Below are positions 7,411 to 14,167 of a stretch of DNA of 15,840 nucleotides, piece by piece; within the stretch, counting starts at the first letter, position 1; every line of letters begins with the position of its first letter. Source of the DNA: an uncultured Eubacteriales bacterium (GTDB lineage: Bacteria; Bacillota; Clostridia; Christensenellales; UBA1242); contig CAJKVX010000017.1 of assembly GCA_905203455.1 (NCBI GenBank), forward strand, positions 1 to 15,840, in the 5' to 3' direction. A program made the position numbers and the translations under genes. Below the pieces are notes generated by a model. That model was not told the origin of the DNA and did not search any database. It saw only the letters and a list, made by a program, of their open reading frames with translations.

Positions 7411-8739
7411 ATGGAATTATCACCTAAGCAAATTGTAAGCGAACTTGACAGGTTTATTATTGGGCAAAACGCAGCAAAAAGAGCGGTTGCAAATGCCCTT
7501 AGAAACAGATACAGAAGAAGCAAACTTAGCGAAGAGTTAAGGGAAGAAATTACACCTAAAAACATTATAATGAAAGGGCCAACAGGTTGCGGAAAAACTG
7601 AAATTGCAAGAAGGCTTGCAAAACTTGTTCATGCACCATTTATTAAAGTTGAAGCAACAAAGTTTACCGAAGTTGGGTATGTTGGCAGAGATGTTGAATC
7701 AATGGTTAGAGATTTGGTTGAAGCAAGTGTAAGGCTTGTTAAAAAGGAAAAGTTTGAAGAAGTTAAAGTGAAAGCCAAATCAATTGCAAATGAAAGAATT
7801 GTCAATGTTTTGTTGCCACAAAGAAAGGCAAATAACACAGACACACCTGATGAAGTTTTAAAACAAAGAATAATTAATGAACTTGAAAGTGGGTCAATAG
7901 ACAATCAAATTATTGAAGTTGAAGTTTTTGATGAAAAGAAAGCAGTTCCACTTATGCCGGGAATGGTTGGCATGGAACTAAACATTGGTGACATGCTTGG
8001 TAACATTTTGCCAAAAAGGAAAAAGATTAAAAAACTTTCAATTAAAGACGCAAGAAAATGCTTTATTGATGAAGAAAGCGACAGGCTGATTGATAATGAC
8101 AGTGTTACTGCCGAAGGGCTTAGAAGAGCAGAACAAGACGGCATTATTTTCATTGATGAGATTGACAAGGTTGCAGGCAAAGGTAACTCTTCAGGGGCAG
8201 ATGTTAGCAGGGAAGGCGTGCAAAGAGATATTTTGCCTATTGTTGAAGGCTCAACTGTTACAACTAAATATGGCTCAATAAAAACTGATTACATTTTGTT
8301 TATTGCAGCAGGTGCTTTTCACATTTCAAGCGTTAAAGACTTAATTCCTGAGTTACAAGGAAGGTTTCCTGTTATTGTTGAACTTTCAAGCCTTGAAAAG
8401 GAAGATTTTATTAAAATTTTAACTGACACTGAAAATTCGCTAATCAAGCAATATTGCGCACTGCTTTCAGTTGATAACATCAATTTGGTGTTTAAGCCTG
8501 ACGCCATTGATGAAATTGCAAATGTTGCAGTTTTTGAAAACAAAAATGTTGAAAACATTGGGGCAAGAAGGTTGCACACAATTATGGAAGCCTTGGTTGA
8601 AGACATTTCATTTAATGCTTCGGGGAACCACCCTGTTGTTGATATTGAGATTGACAGAAACTATGTAACCGAACACTTAAAACCAGTGCTTGACGAAATT
8701 AAAAATAATAACAGACCAAAAATTGGTTTTTATAATTAA
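7411..8739 (+). CDS. hslU: HslU/ClpY AAA+ unfoldase subunit, no adjacent HslV
   Basis: HslU is the hexameric unfoldase that normally feeds substrates to the HslV peptidase in the cytoplasm. The 442-aa protein has Walker A GPTGCGKT (56-63), the substrate-gripping pore loop GYVG (89-92), an intermediate domain (about 105-230, including LNIGDMLGNILPKRKK), Walker B IIFIDE (245-250), the arginine-finger region LQGRFPVIVEL and sensor-2 GARRLHT (384-390). The ATPase therefore looks intact. The C-terminus ends ...NNNRPKIGFYN, whereas canonical HslU ends in a DLSRFIL-like tail that inserts into HslV and switches it on. No hslV lies in the window, although it normally precedes hslU directly. AAGGAG at 7395-7400 sets the start, 7 nt after trmFO. 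It may work alone, with another peptidase, or with an HslV encoded elsewhere. Confidence 0.94.
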   Translation: MELSPKQIVSELDRFIIGQNAAKRAVANALRNRYRRSKLSEELREEITPKNIIMKGPTGCGKTEIARRLAKLVHAPFIKVEATKFTEVGYVGRDVESMVRDLVEASVRLVKKEKFEEVKVKAKSIANERIVNVLLPQRKANNTDTPDEVLKQRIINELESGSIDNQIIEVEVFDEKKAVPLMPGMVGMELNIGDMLGNILPKRKKIKKLSIKDARKCFIDEESDRLIDNDSVTAEGLRRAEQDGIIFIDEIDKVAGKGNSSGADVSREGVQRDILPIVEGSTVTTKYGSIKTDYILFIAAGAFHISSVKDLIPELQGRFPVIVELSSLEKEDFIKILTDTENSLIKQYCALLSVDNINLVFKPDAIDEIANVAVFENKNVENIGARRLHTIMEALVEDISFNASGNHPVVDIEIDRNYVTEHLKPVLDEIKNNNRPKIGFYN

Positions 8740-8757
8740 CACAAAAAGGAGAAAAAG

Positions 8758-10026
8758 ATGATAACAAGGCCAAAAGGCACAAAAGATGTTGTTCCAAGCG
8801 AGGTATATAAATATCAATATTTTGAAAAGATTGCAAAAGAGGTTCTTGCAAGGTTTAATTTTAAGGAAATAAGAACACCAACCTTCGAGCACACTGAACT
8901 TTTTGTGCGTGGGGTTGGTGAAGGAAGTGACATTGTTAACAAAGAAATGTATACCTTTAAAGATAAAGGGGACAGAAGCCTTACCTTAAAACCCGAAGGC
9001 ACGGCATCAATTGCAAGAGCAGTTATTGAAAATGGGCTTGATGGCGAGGCAATGCCTTTAAAACTTTATTCTTACACCAGTTGTTTTAGATATGAAAGGC
9101 CACAATCAGGCAGGTTTAGAGAGCATCATCAATTTTCAATCGAGGCATATGGAAGTGTTGACCCAAGCATTGATGTTGAAGTTATGCTTATGGTTAAAAC
9201 TGTGTTTGATGAACTTAACTTTAAAAACTATAAACTCAACATCAATTCAATTGGTTGCGGCGAATGCAGGCAGGTTTACATTGAAAAATTAAAGCAATAT
9301 TATAGCGCGCATGTGAATGAACTTTGTGATGATTGCAAAGTAAGGCTTGAAAAAAATCCATTAAGATTGCTTGATTGCAAAAATGAAAATTGCATAAAAT
9401 TGAAAGCAGATGCACCAAAGCCAATAGATTTTCTTTGTGTTGATTGCAGGGCTCATTTTAACAGCGTTATGAATTTGCTTAAAGCTTCGAATGTTGAATT
9501 TGTTGTGAACCCTTGCCTTGTTCGTGGGCTTGATTATTACACCCGCACGGTTTTTGAATTTATGACAACCGAAGAAGGGGCACTTGGAACAATTTGTGGC
9601 GGCGGAAGATATGATGGCTTAATTAGTGGTCTTGGTGGCAAAAGCCTTAGCGGAGTTGGAGTTGGTCTTGGTGAAGAGAGAATTTTAATGTTGCTTGAAA
9701 AAAACAATATTGAAATTCCAAATGAAAACCAACTTGACATTTTTGTTTGCTCAACTGATGAAGAAAAAATTGGGGCGGTTTTAAACATTGTAACCAAGTT
9801 AAGAAACAATGGAATTTCTGCAGATTTTGACCAATGTGCAAGAAGTTTAAAGGCACAAATGAAATTTGCAAACAAAATTGCAGCAAAATTTATAATGGTT
9901 ATTGGTGAAGATGAACTTAAAACCAATGTTGCGCAAATAAAAAATATGCAAACTGGGGAAACTAAATCTGTTAACTTAAATGAAATTAAAAATATAAATA
10001 AGGAGATTTTGTATGGAAAAAATTAA
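8758..10026 (+). CDS. hisS: histidyl-tRNA synthetase
   Basis: This class II synthetase charges tRNA-His with histidine in the cytoplasm. Motifs in order are motif 1 region with TLKPEGTASIARA, motif 2 FRYERPQSGRFREHHQF (110-126), the histidine-specific LVRGLDYYTR (254-263), GTICGGGRYDGL (from 277) and motif 3 VGLGEERILML. The C-terminal 100 residues or so form the anticodon-binding domain. A cysteine-rich insertion (CGEC, CDDC, CKNENC, CVDC) lies between motif 2 and the histidine signature, as in many clostridial HisRS. Length (422 aa) is typical. ATG 8758 has AAAGGAG at 8745-8751, and the gene starts 18 nt after hslU. No T-box leader is present, which fits its place inside an operon. The usual Firmicutes neighbour aspS is absent. 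Confidence 0.96.
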   Translation: MITRPKGTKDVVPSEVYKYQYFEKIAKEVLARFNFKEIRTPTFEHTELFVRGVGEGSDIVNKEMYTFKDKGDRSLTLKPEGTASIARAVIENGLDGEAMPLKLYSYTSCFRYERPQSGRFREHHQFSIEAYGSVDPSIDVEVMLMVKTVFDELNFKNYKLNINSIGCGECRQVYIEKLKQYYSAHVNELCDDCKVRLEKNPLRLLDCKNENCIKLKADAPKPIDFLCVDCRAHFNSVMNLLKASNVEFVVNPCLVRGLDYYTRTVFEFMTTEEGALGTICGGGRYDGLISGLGGKSLSGVGVGLGEERILMLLEKNNIEIPNENQLDIFVCSTDEEKIGAVLNIVTKLRNNGISADFDQCARSLKAQMKFANKIAAKFIMVIGEDELKTNVAQIKNMQTGETKSVNLNEIKNINKEILYGKN

Positions 10027-10324
10027 CGAGAACAATTTTGATGAATTTACAAATTCAGATAAACCCGCTGTGATTGATTTTTGGGCAAGTTGGTGCGGAC
10101 CATGCCGAATGATGGCACCAAATTTTGAGCAAGTTGCAAATGAACTTGGTGATAAATTTGTTTTTGGAAAATGCAATGTTGATGAGGCTCAAAGCCTTTC
10201 TGCTGACCAAAATATTCAAAGTATACCAACAATTGCGGTTTACAAAAACGGCAAGGAAATTGCAAGATTTTTGGGTTTTTGCACGGCAGATGAACTAAAA
10301 AATCGCCTAAATATGCAAATTTAA
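10013..10324 (+). CDS. trxA: thioredoxin
   Basis: Thioredoxin is a small cytoplasmic disulfide reductant, recycled by thioredoxin reductase, that serves ribonucleotide reductase and other thiol enzymes. The 103-aa protein is a single thioredoxin fold with the full active site WCGPC (Trp27, Cys28, Cys31), the buried Asp22 in IDFWASW, and the cis-proline Pro72 in SIPT. An extra cysteine at 54 and another near the C-terminus (GFCTADE) are additional to the redox pair. ATG 10013 has AAGGAG at 10000-10005, inside hisS. The gene overlaps the hisS end by 14 nt, which suggests translational coupling. It is the last gene of the topA unit, and a strong terminator begins at its stop codon. Confidence 0.95.
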   Translation: MEKINENNFDEFTNSDKPAVIDFWASWCGPCRMMAPNFEQVANELGDKFVFGKCNVDEAQSLSADQNIQSIPTIAVYKNGKEIARFLGFCTADELKNRLNMQI

Positions 10325-10346
10325 GGGTTTGATAACCCTTTTTTTG
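10323..10346 (+). terminator. intrinsic terminator closing the topA-trxA unit
   Basis: AAGGGTT (10323-10329) pairs perfectly with AACCCTT (10334-10340) around a TGAT loop and runs into seven Ts. The hairpin overlaps the trxA stop codon. Confidence 0.88.
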
Positions 10347-10367
10347 TTGATAATTTATTTGCAGTTA

Positions 10368-10396
10368 TTGACTTTGAATTATTGTTGTGCTAAAAT
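10368..10396 (+). promoter_or_regulatory. sigma-A-type extended -10 promoter for nifS
   Basis: TTGACT (10368-10373) and TAAAAT (10391-10396) are separated by 17 bp, with TGC directly before the -10 hexamer (extended -10). Start near 10403 gives a leader of about 23 nt containing AGGAG (10415-10419). No rrf2/iscR regulator gene is adjacent, and no IscR-like operator was recognised. Confidence 0.75.
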
Positions 10397-10425
10397 TAAG
10401 TCAAATTAAAGTTTAGGAGATAATT

Positions 10426-11613
10426 ATGGAAAAAATTAGCAATGTTTATCTTGATTATGCCGCAACAACTCCAATAAGCAGTGAGGTTTATCGCGAAATG
10501 CTTACTGCTCTTAATGATTGTTATGGCAATGCTTCAAGCCTTTACGCATTGGGTAGAGAGGCTGATGAAGCCCTTGAAGTGGCAAGAGAAAGAGTTGCAA
10601 AAGCAATTGGTGCTGACCCAAGCGAAATTTACTTTACATCAGGCGGAAGTGAATCAAACAACTGGGCAATAAAGGGAATTGCTCATGCAAACAAACAAAA
10701 AGGTAATCACATTATAACAAGTGCAATTGAGCACCCATCAGTTTTAGAGTCTTGCAAGGCTCTTGAAAAAGAGGGGTTTGAGGTTACATATATTCCTGTT
10801 GATAGCAAAGGTATTGTTGATTACACTGAAATTGTAAAAGCAATTAAGCCTGAAACAGTGCTTATTTCAATTATGAGTGCTAATAACGAAGTTGGAACAA
10901 TTGAGCCAATAAGGGCAATTGCAGAACTTGCAAGGCTAAACAACATTCCTTTCCACACTGATGCAGTTCAGGCAATTGGTGCAATTCCATTTAATGTTCA
11001 CGAAATGAACATTTCAGCACTAAGCCTTTCAGCACATAAGTTTTATGGCCCTAAGGGAATTGGTGTTTTGTATGTTAAAAAGGGCGTAAAAATTGAAAAG
11101 TTTATTGATGGTGGGCATCAAGAAAGAAATATGCGTGCAGGCACAAGCAATGTTCCAGCAGCAGTTGGTCTTGGCAAGGCAATTGAAATTGCAACTCAAA
11201 ATCTTGATGAAAATAACAAAAAACTTAAAGCATTAAGAAAATATTTCTTAAAACAAATTAGCGAAAAAGTTCATAACATCAGCCTAAACGGGCACCCAAC
11301 ACAAAGGCTTTTAAACAACATTAACATTTCATTTGAGGGCGTCGAGGGTGAAGCGGTTTTAATGATGCTAGATAGATTTGGTGTAAGCGTCTCAACTGGT
11401 TCTGCTTGCGCATCAGGAAGCCTTGAACCAAGCCATGTTTTGGTTGCAATGGGGCTTGATAATGAAATTGCACAATCTTCAATAAGGTTCACTTTAAGCC
11501 CTAACACAACAACAGAAGAAATTGACTTTGCTGTTAATGCAATTTACAAGGCCGTTAAAAAAATTAGAAGCATTTCAGCAGTAAGAATTTATAAAAACAA
11601 GGTGGAATTGTAA
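10426..11613 (+). CDS. nifS: cysteine desulfurase, NifS/IscS family
   Basis: This PLP enzyme converts cysteine to alanine and holds the released sulfur as a persulfide for Fe-S cluster building or tRNA thiolation. The 395-aa protein is full length for class I enzymes. Motifs are YLDYAATTPIS at the N-terminus, FTSGGSESNNWAIKG, His103 in IEHPSV (stacks on PLP), SANNEVGTIEPI, HTDAVQAIG with Asp179, the PLP lysine Lys205 in SLSAHKFYGPKG, RAGTSN, and the persulfide cysteine Cys328 in STGSACASGSLEPSH. All catalytic residues are intact. ATG 10426 follows AGGAG. It is the first gene of a two-gene unit with the IscU-like gene 1 nt downstream. Because that partner lacks normal scaffold ligands, the sulfur may go elsewhere; this is inference. 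Confidence 0.95.
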   Translation: MEKISNVYLDYAATTPISSEVYREMLTALNDCYGNASSLYALGREADEALEVARERVAKAIGADPSEIYFTSGGSESNNWAIKGIAHANKQKGNHIITSAIEHPSVLESCKALEKEGFEVTYIPVDSKGIVDYTEIVKAIKPETVLISIMSANNEVGTIEPIRAIAELARLNNIPFHTDAVQAIGAIPFNVHEMNISALSLSAHKFYGPKGIGVLYVKKGVKIEKFIDGGHQERNMRAGTSNVPAAVGLGKAIEIATQNLDENNKKLKALRKYFLKQISEKVHNISLNGHPTQRLLNNINISFEGVEGEAVLMMLDRFGVSVSTGSACASGSLEPSHVLVAMGLDNEIAQSSIRFTLSPNTTTEEIDFAVNAIYKAVKKIRSISAVRIYKNKVEL

Positions 11614-11614
11614 T

Positions 11615-12436
11615 ATGTACACTGAAAAACTTTTAGAAGAATTTTATAATCCTATTAATGTTGGGGTAATTAAGGGTGCCGATGCCGTTGGCAAGGTTAA
11701 AGATAAACTTTGCGGTGATATTGTTAAATTTTATATTGCCGTTGAAAAGGATACAATTGTTGATGTTAAATTTCAAGCATATGGAAGCGTTGTTTCAATT
11801 GCTGCATCAAGCGTTGCAACAAAACTTATCATGAACAAAACTTTTGATGAGGTTTACACAATAACAATTGACCAGTTAAAAAGTGAACTTGGGGGCAAAG
11901 TTCCTTCAAGCAAAAACTATGCATTGCTTCTTGTTGAAGATGCAATTCACACAGCAATTAACAATTACTTTTTAAAAACTTTGGGGTATGTGCCTGATAA
12001 ATTCAAAATCAGCAACATTGCTAACAGTGATGAACTTGACCAAGATGATGATGAAGATGAGGTAAAAACTGAATCTAAAAAAGAAAACAAAGAAAAAGTT
12101 CAAAAACAACCAAAAAAAGTTGAACAGAAAACTGAAAGTGCTTCAAACAACTTAAAAACTGAACAAAAAACAGCAAACCCAAAGCAAGACACTAAGAAAG
12201 AAAATAAAAAAGCGGAAGATAAAAAGGAAGTTGCAGAAGTTTCACAACAAAAAGAAGTTGCGCAATCTTCACCAACTCCACAAATTTCAAAAACAACAAC
12301 TAAAACTGTTGAGGTTTACACAAGAGATATTGATGATATTGATGAAGAAGATAAAATTTTTGATTCAATTGATGACTTAACTTCAACACTTAGTGATGCG
12401 CTTAAAAAACTTAATGAAGAAAACGCAGATGATTAA
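11615..12436 (+). CDS. IscU/NifU-N-like protein lacking most cluster ligands, with long charged tail
   Basis: Residues 1-125 align by eye with the IscU/NifU N-terminal scaffold fold (EEFYNPINVGVIKGADAVG, LCGDIVKFYIAV, AYGSVVSIAASSVATKLI, PSSKNYALLLVEDAI). Canonical IscU holds zinc or the nascent cluster with Cys, Asp, Cys, His and Cys. Here Cys33 and Asp35 remain, but the second cysteine is Ser58 and the HC pair is Tyr102-Ala103. Residues 139-273 are a low-complexity tail: an acidic run (DQDDDEDE), then a Lys/Glu/Gln-rich stretch, then an acidic end predicted helical. The usual family length is about 130-150 aa, so the tail doubles it. The start has AAGGTGG at 11599-11605, and the gene is tightly coupled to nifS. 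It may be a sulfur acceptor, a desulfurase regulator or an unusual scaffold. Homology is fairly sure; function is open. Confidence 0.82.
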   Translation: MYTEKLLEEFYNPINVGVIKGADAVGKVKDKLCGDIVKFYIAVEKDTIVDVKFQAYGSVVSIAASSVATKLIMNKTFDEVYTITIDQLKSELGGKVPSSKNYALLLVEDAIHTAINNYFLKTLGYVPDKFKISNIANSDELDQDDDEDEVKTESKKENKEKVQKQPKKVEQKTESASNNLKTEQKTANPKQDTKKENKKAEDKKEVAEVSQQKEVAQSSPTPQISKTTTKTVEVYTRDIDDIDEEDKIFDSIDDLTSTLSDALKKLNEENADD

Positions 12437-12472
12437 TTTTAATCAATAAGCAATTTAAATAAATGAATTAAA

Positions 12473-12504
12473 AATAAGGGCAAAGAATATTGCCTTTATT
12501 TTTT
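12473..12504 (+). terminator. intrinsic terminator after nifS-iscU-like unit
   Basis: AATAAGGGCAA (12473-12483) pairs with TTGCCTTTATT (12490-12500), 11 bp with one G-U wobble and a 6-nt loop. A T-rich run follows (TTTTGTTTTTTTT). It lies 37 nt after the stop codon. Confidence 0.8.
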
Positions 12505-12650
12505 GTTTTTTTTGCATAAAATGTCGAATTGTGGGGAAACTAGAATTAACTAGATGAGATTTTGCACTAACAAAAGATAAAATTATTAGTTTTTCCCGTT
12601 TTATTGAATTAATTGCAAAATTTAGTCTAGTGAAATAAAGGGAGGGAATT

Positions 12651-12827
12651 ATGAAAGAGTTTTTGCAATGTTGTTTTGTTTCAATGCTTGTTGGACTAAC
12701 TGTTGGTGCAGTGGTAGCAACCAAAAATAAACAAATTCAAGATTTAGTGAAAAAAGGCACAACAATGGTTGAAGATAAGATTGATGATATGAAGCAAAAC
12801 ATTAAAAAGGGCAAAAAAGAGCAATAA
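12651..12827 (+). CDS. small YtxH-like membrane-anchored protein (58 aa)
   Basis: This short gene encodes MKEFLQCCFVSMLVGLTVGA... and ends with a Lys-rich stretch before TAA (12825-12827). Residues 9-24 form one hydrophobic, glycine-spaced membrane segment with two preceding cysteines (Cys7, Cys8). The rest (about 25-58) is charged and likely helical (KNKQIQDLVKKGTTMVEDK). This layout matches small YtxH-type proteins: one N-terminal membrane helix followed by a cytoplasmic amphipathic helix. A strong ribosome binding site, GGGAGG, lies at 12640-12645, six nt before ATG. A terminator at 12847 follows, so it seems to be a single-gene transcript, though no clear promoter was found. Function unknown. 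The family call rests on architecture, not on a database match. Confidence 0.72.
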   Translation: MKEFLQCCFVSMLVGLTVGAVVATKNKQIQDLVKKGTTMVEDKIDDMKQNIKKGKKEQ

Positions 12828-12846
12828 TAGTTCTCTATTTTGTAAA

Positions 12847-12881
12847 AAGTTAGTTCAATTATTGGACTAACTTCTTTTTTT
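12847..12881 (+). terminator. intrinsic terminator after YtxH-like gene
   Basis: AAGTTAGTTC (12847-12856) pairs with GGACTAACTT (12864-12873), 10 bp with one wobble and a 7-nt loop. CTTTTTTT follows. Its 3' arm overlaps the -35 region proposed for ruvX. Confidence 0.8.
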
Positions 12882-12891
12882 ATGCTAAACT
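12863..12891 (+). promoter_or_regulatory. candidate ruvX promoter nested in terminator
   Basis: TTGGAC (12863-12868) and TAAACT (12886-12891) are separated by 17 bp, with TGC before the -10. Start near 12898 would leave only about 9 nt before ATG 12907, so the ruvX message would be nearly leaderless. The -35 lies in the 3' arm of the terminator hairpin. Confidence 0.4.
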
Positions 12892-12906
12892 AAACTAGGA
12901 ATTGAG

Positions 12907-13323
12907 ATGAAAAAACTTGGTCTTGACATTGGTTCTGTGCGAATTGGCATTGCAACAAGTGATATTCTTGGGGTAATCGCTTCTGCCTATGAGGTTTATA
13001 AAAGAAGGTTTTTAAAGGCAGATGTTTATTACATTAAAAACCTTGCCGAAAGTTTAGAGGTTGACACAATTGTTATTGGCAAACCCTTAAAACTTGATGG
13101 AAGTTCAGGGCAAAGCGTTGCAATGGTTGAAGAGTTTGCAAATGAACTGAGCAAGATTTGTGAAATTCCTGTTGTTTTTCAAGATGAAAGGCTTTCAACG
13201 GTTTCAGCAGAAAAAATGCTTATTGAAGGTAATGTTAGAAGAGAAAAGCGAAAACAACTTATTGATGCCGTTGCAGCAACCATAATTTTGCAAAATTATC
13301 TTGATAAACCAAAAAAATCTTAA
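12907..13323 (+). CDS. ruvX: RuvX/YqgF family Holliday junction resolvase-like nuclease
   Basis: YqgF proteins have an RNase H-like fold. They have been linked to Holliday-junction resolution and, in some species, to pre-16S rRNA 5'-end processing. The 138-aa protein is full length. The N-terminal strand carries LGLDIGSVRIGIATSD with the first acidic catalytic residue Asp7. TIVIGKPLKLDGSSGQS follows, then FQDERLSTVSAEKML with Asp93/Glu94, and the last acidic residue Asp120 in LIDAVAATIILQNYL. All three acidic positions are kept. AGGA lies 6 nt before ATG 12907. In Firmicutes ruvX typically follows alaS and ireB and precedes a DUF1292 gene. Only the DUF1292 neighbour is present here, which supports the call. 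Confidence 0.94.
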   Translation: MKKLGLDIGSVRIGIATSDILGVIASAYEVYKRRFLKADVYYIKNLAESLEVDTIVIGKPLKLDGSSGQSVAMVEEFANELSKICEIPVVFQDERLSTVSAEKMLIEGNVRREKRKQLIDAVAATIILQNYLDKPKKS

Positions 13324-13337
13324 AAATATTTTGTTAT

Positions 13338-13367
13338 TTGAAAGTAAGCCTTGTGCTTGGTTAAAAT
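13338..13367 (+). promoter_or_regulatory. candidate promoter for DUF1292 gene
   Basis: TTGAAA (13338-13343) and TAAAAT (13362-13367) are separated by 18 bp, in the 78-bp gap between ruvX and the DUF1292 gene. In such AT-rich DNA chance matches are common, so this is tentative. Confidence 0.4.
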
Positions 13368-13401
13368 AATAATTTATTAATAAATTAAAAGGAGAATTAT
13401 T

Positions 13402-13740
13402 ATGGCTAACGAAAAAGATTTAAAAGGTCAATTGCCAGAGTCTATTGACCACATGGCAAATGATGAAGATGATATTGTAACCCTTGTAAGCAGTGAGGGT
13501 GAAGAGGTTGACTTTGTTGAGATTGCAGGCATTGCATATCAAGGTTCATTCTATGCAATTTTGCAACCAGTTGAATTGCTTGAAGGCATGGAAGAAGATG
13601 AAGCCTTGGTGTTTAAGGTAACAAAAGGGAAAGACGGCGAAGATAAATTTGAAATTGAACTTGATGACGCAATAATTGACGCTGTGTTTGATGAATATAA
13701 CAAACTTCTTGATGAGGCTGACACTGCCGAGGGTGAATAG
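13402..13740 (+). CDS. DUF1292 family protein (YrzB-like)
   Basis: This 112-aa, strongly acidic cytoplasmic protein has unknown biochemical function. Residues about 23-85 match the DUF1292 pattern: DDIVTLVSSEGEEVDFVEIA, then YQGSFYAILQPVELLEG, then DEALVFKV, a small beta-rich domain. The remaining C-terminal part (FEIELDDAIIDAVFDEYNKLL) is the usual family helix. AAAGGAG precedes ATG 13402. In Bacillus and Clostridia this family (yrzB) follows ruvX, exactly as here, so the pair is a conserved neighbourhood. No cysteine pair, membrane segment or signal peptide is present. The family call is confident from sequence and context; no role should be assumed. Confidence 0.88.
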   Translation: MANEKDLKGQLPESIDHMANDEDDIVTLVSSEGEEVDFVEIAGIAYQGSFYAILQPVELLEGMEEDEALVFKVTKGKDGEDKFEIELDDAIIDAVFDEYNKLLDEADTAEGE

Positions 13741-13748
13741 GTTTGCAG

Positions 13749-13776
13749 TTGATTTTGTATATTAATGGTATAAAAT
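13749..13776 (+). promoter_or_regulatory. candidate promoter for a short intergenic transcript
   Basis: TTGATT (13749-13754) and TAAAAT (13771-13776) are separated by 16 bp, starting 9 nt after the DUF1292 stop codon. Start near 13783 would give an RNA of about 110 nt ending at the 13865 hairpin. Both motifs are AT-rich and could be chance. Confidence 0.3.
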
Positions 13777-13864
13777 TATAACAATCTTTGCATCGCTTTA
13801 TTATGGTTTAAATTTTGCTAAAACTATAATTGCTGAAATTAATTAGAATTACAATTTGAAAAAT

Positions 13865-13896
13865 AAAAATACTAGTTTTTTGCTAGTATTTTTTTG
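13865..13896 (+). terminator. strong intrinsic terminator
   Basis: AAAAATACTAG (13865-13875) pairs perfectly over 11 bp with CTAGTATTTTT (13883-13893) around TTTTTTG, ending in a T run. It lies 125 nt beyond the DUF1292 stop codon, unusually far for that gene's own terminator. Confidence 0.85.
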
Positions 13897-13961
13897 TTTT
13901 GTAAAATTGTTGAATTTAAGTTTTAATACAAAAATTGAAATAATAATGAAAATTAAATAGT

Positions 13962-14123
13962 TTGTCTAGGGTTAATAGGCTAGGGGTTAATCTAAAATTT
14001 CTTCATATTGAAGAAAAATCTCAATTACTTCAAAACACTGTCTTTTCTTACAGGCGTGGAGACACTGATGCTGTTAGGTTTAAAATGAATTCAAATAACA
14101 TAACAGAAACTGACTTTTCTTAA
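13962..14123 (+). pseudogene. possible decayed or orphan short reading frame (53 codons)
   Basis: The frame is open from 13950 to the TAA at 14121-14123 and has TTG at 13962 as the only plausible start, without a ribosome binding site. It encodes a hydrophilic end reading QNTVFSYRRGDTDAVRFKM. Local composition is richer in G than the flanking spacer. I recognise no family. It could be a gene remnant or chance. Confidence 0.2.
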
Positions 14124-14167
14124 TTTAAAATCAATTTCAAGAATTAAATGAAAATTTGTTTAATCTC

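Noticed and set aside
8740..8757. T-box riboswitch upstream of hisS
   Set aside because: Only 18 nt separate hslU and hisS, with no specifier stem or antiterminator.
11615..12436. IscU tail as a separate frameshifted gene
   Set aside because: The frame is continuous, with no internal ribosome binding site, stop or frame change. The tail is best read as part of the same protein.
12455..12724. Antisense 89-codon frame over the YtxH-like gene
   Set aside because: The + strand frame has a strong ribosome binding site, a sensible protein and flanking terminators. The antisense frame runs through the terminator hairpin.
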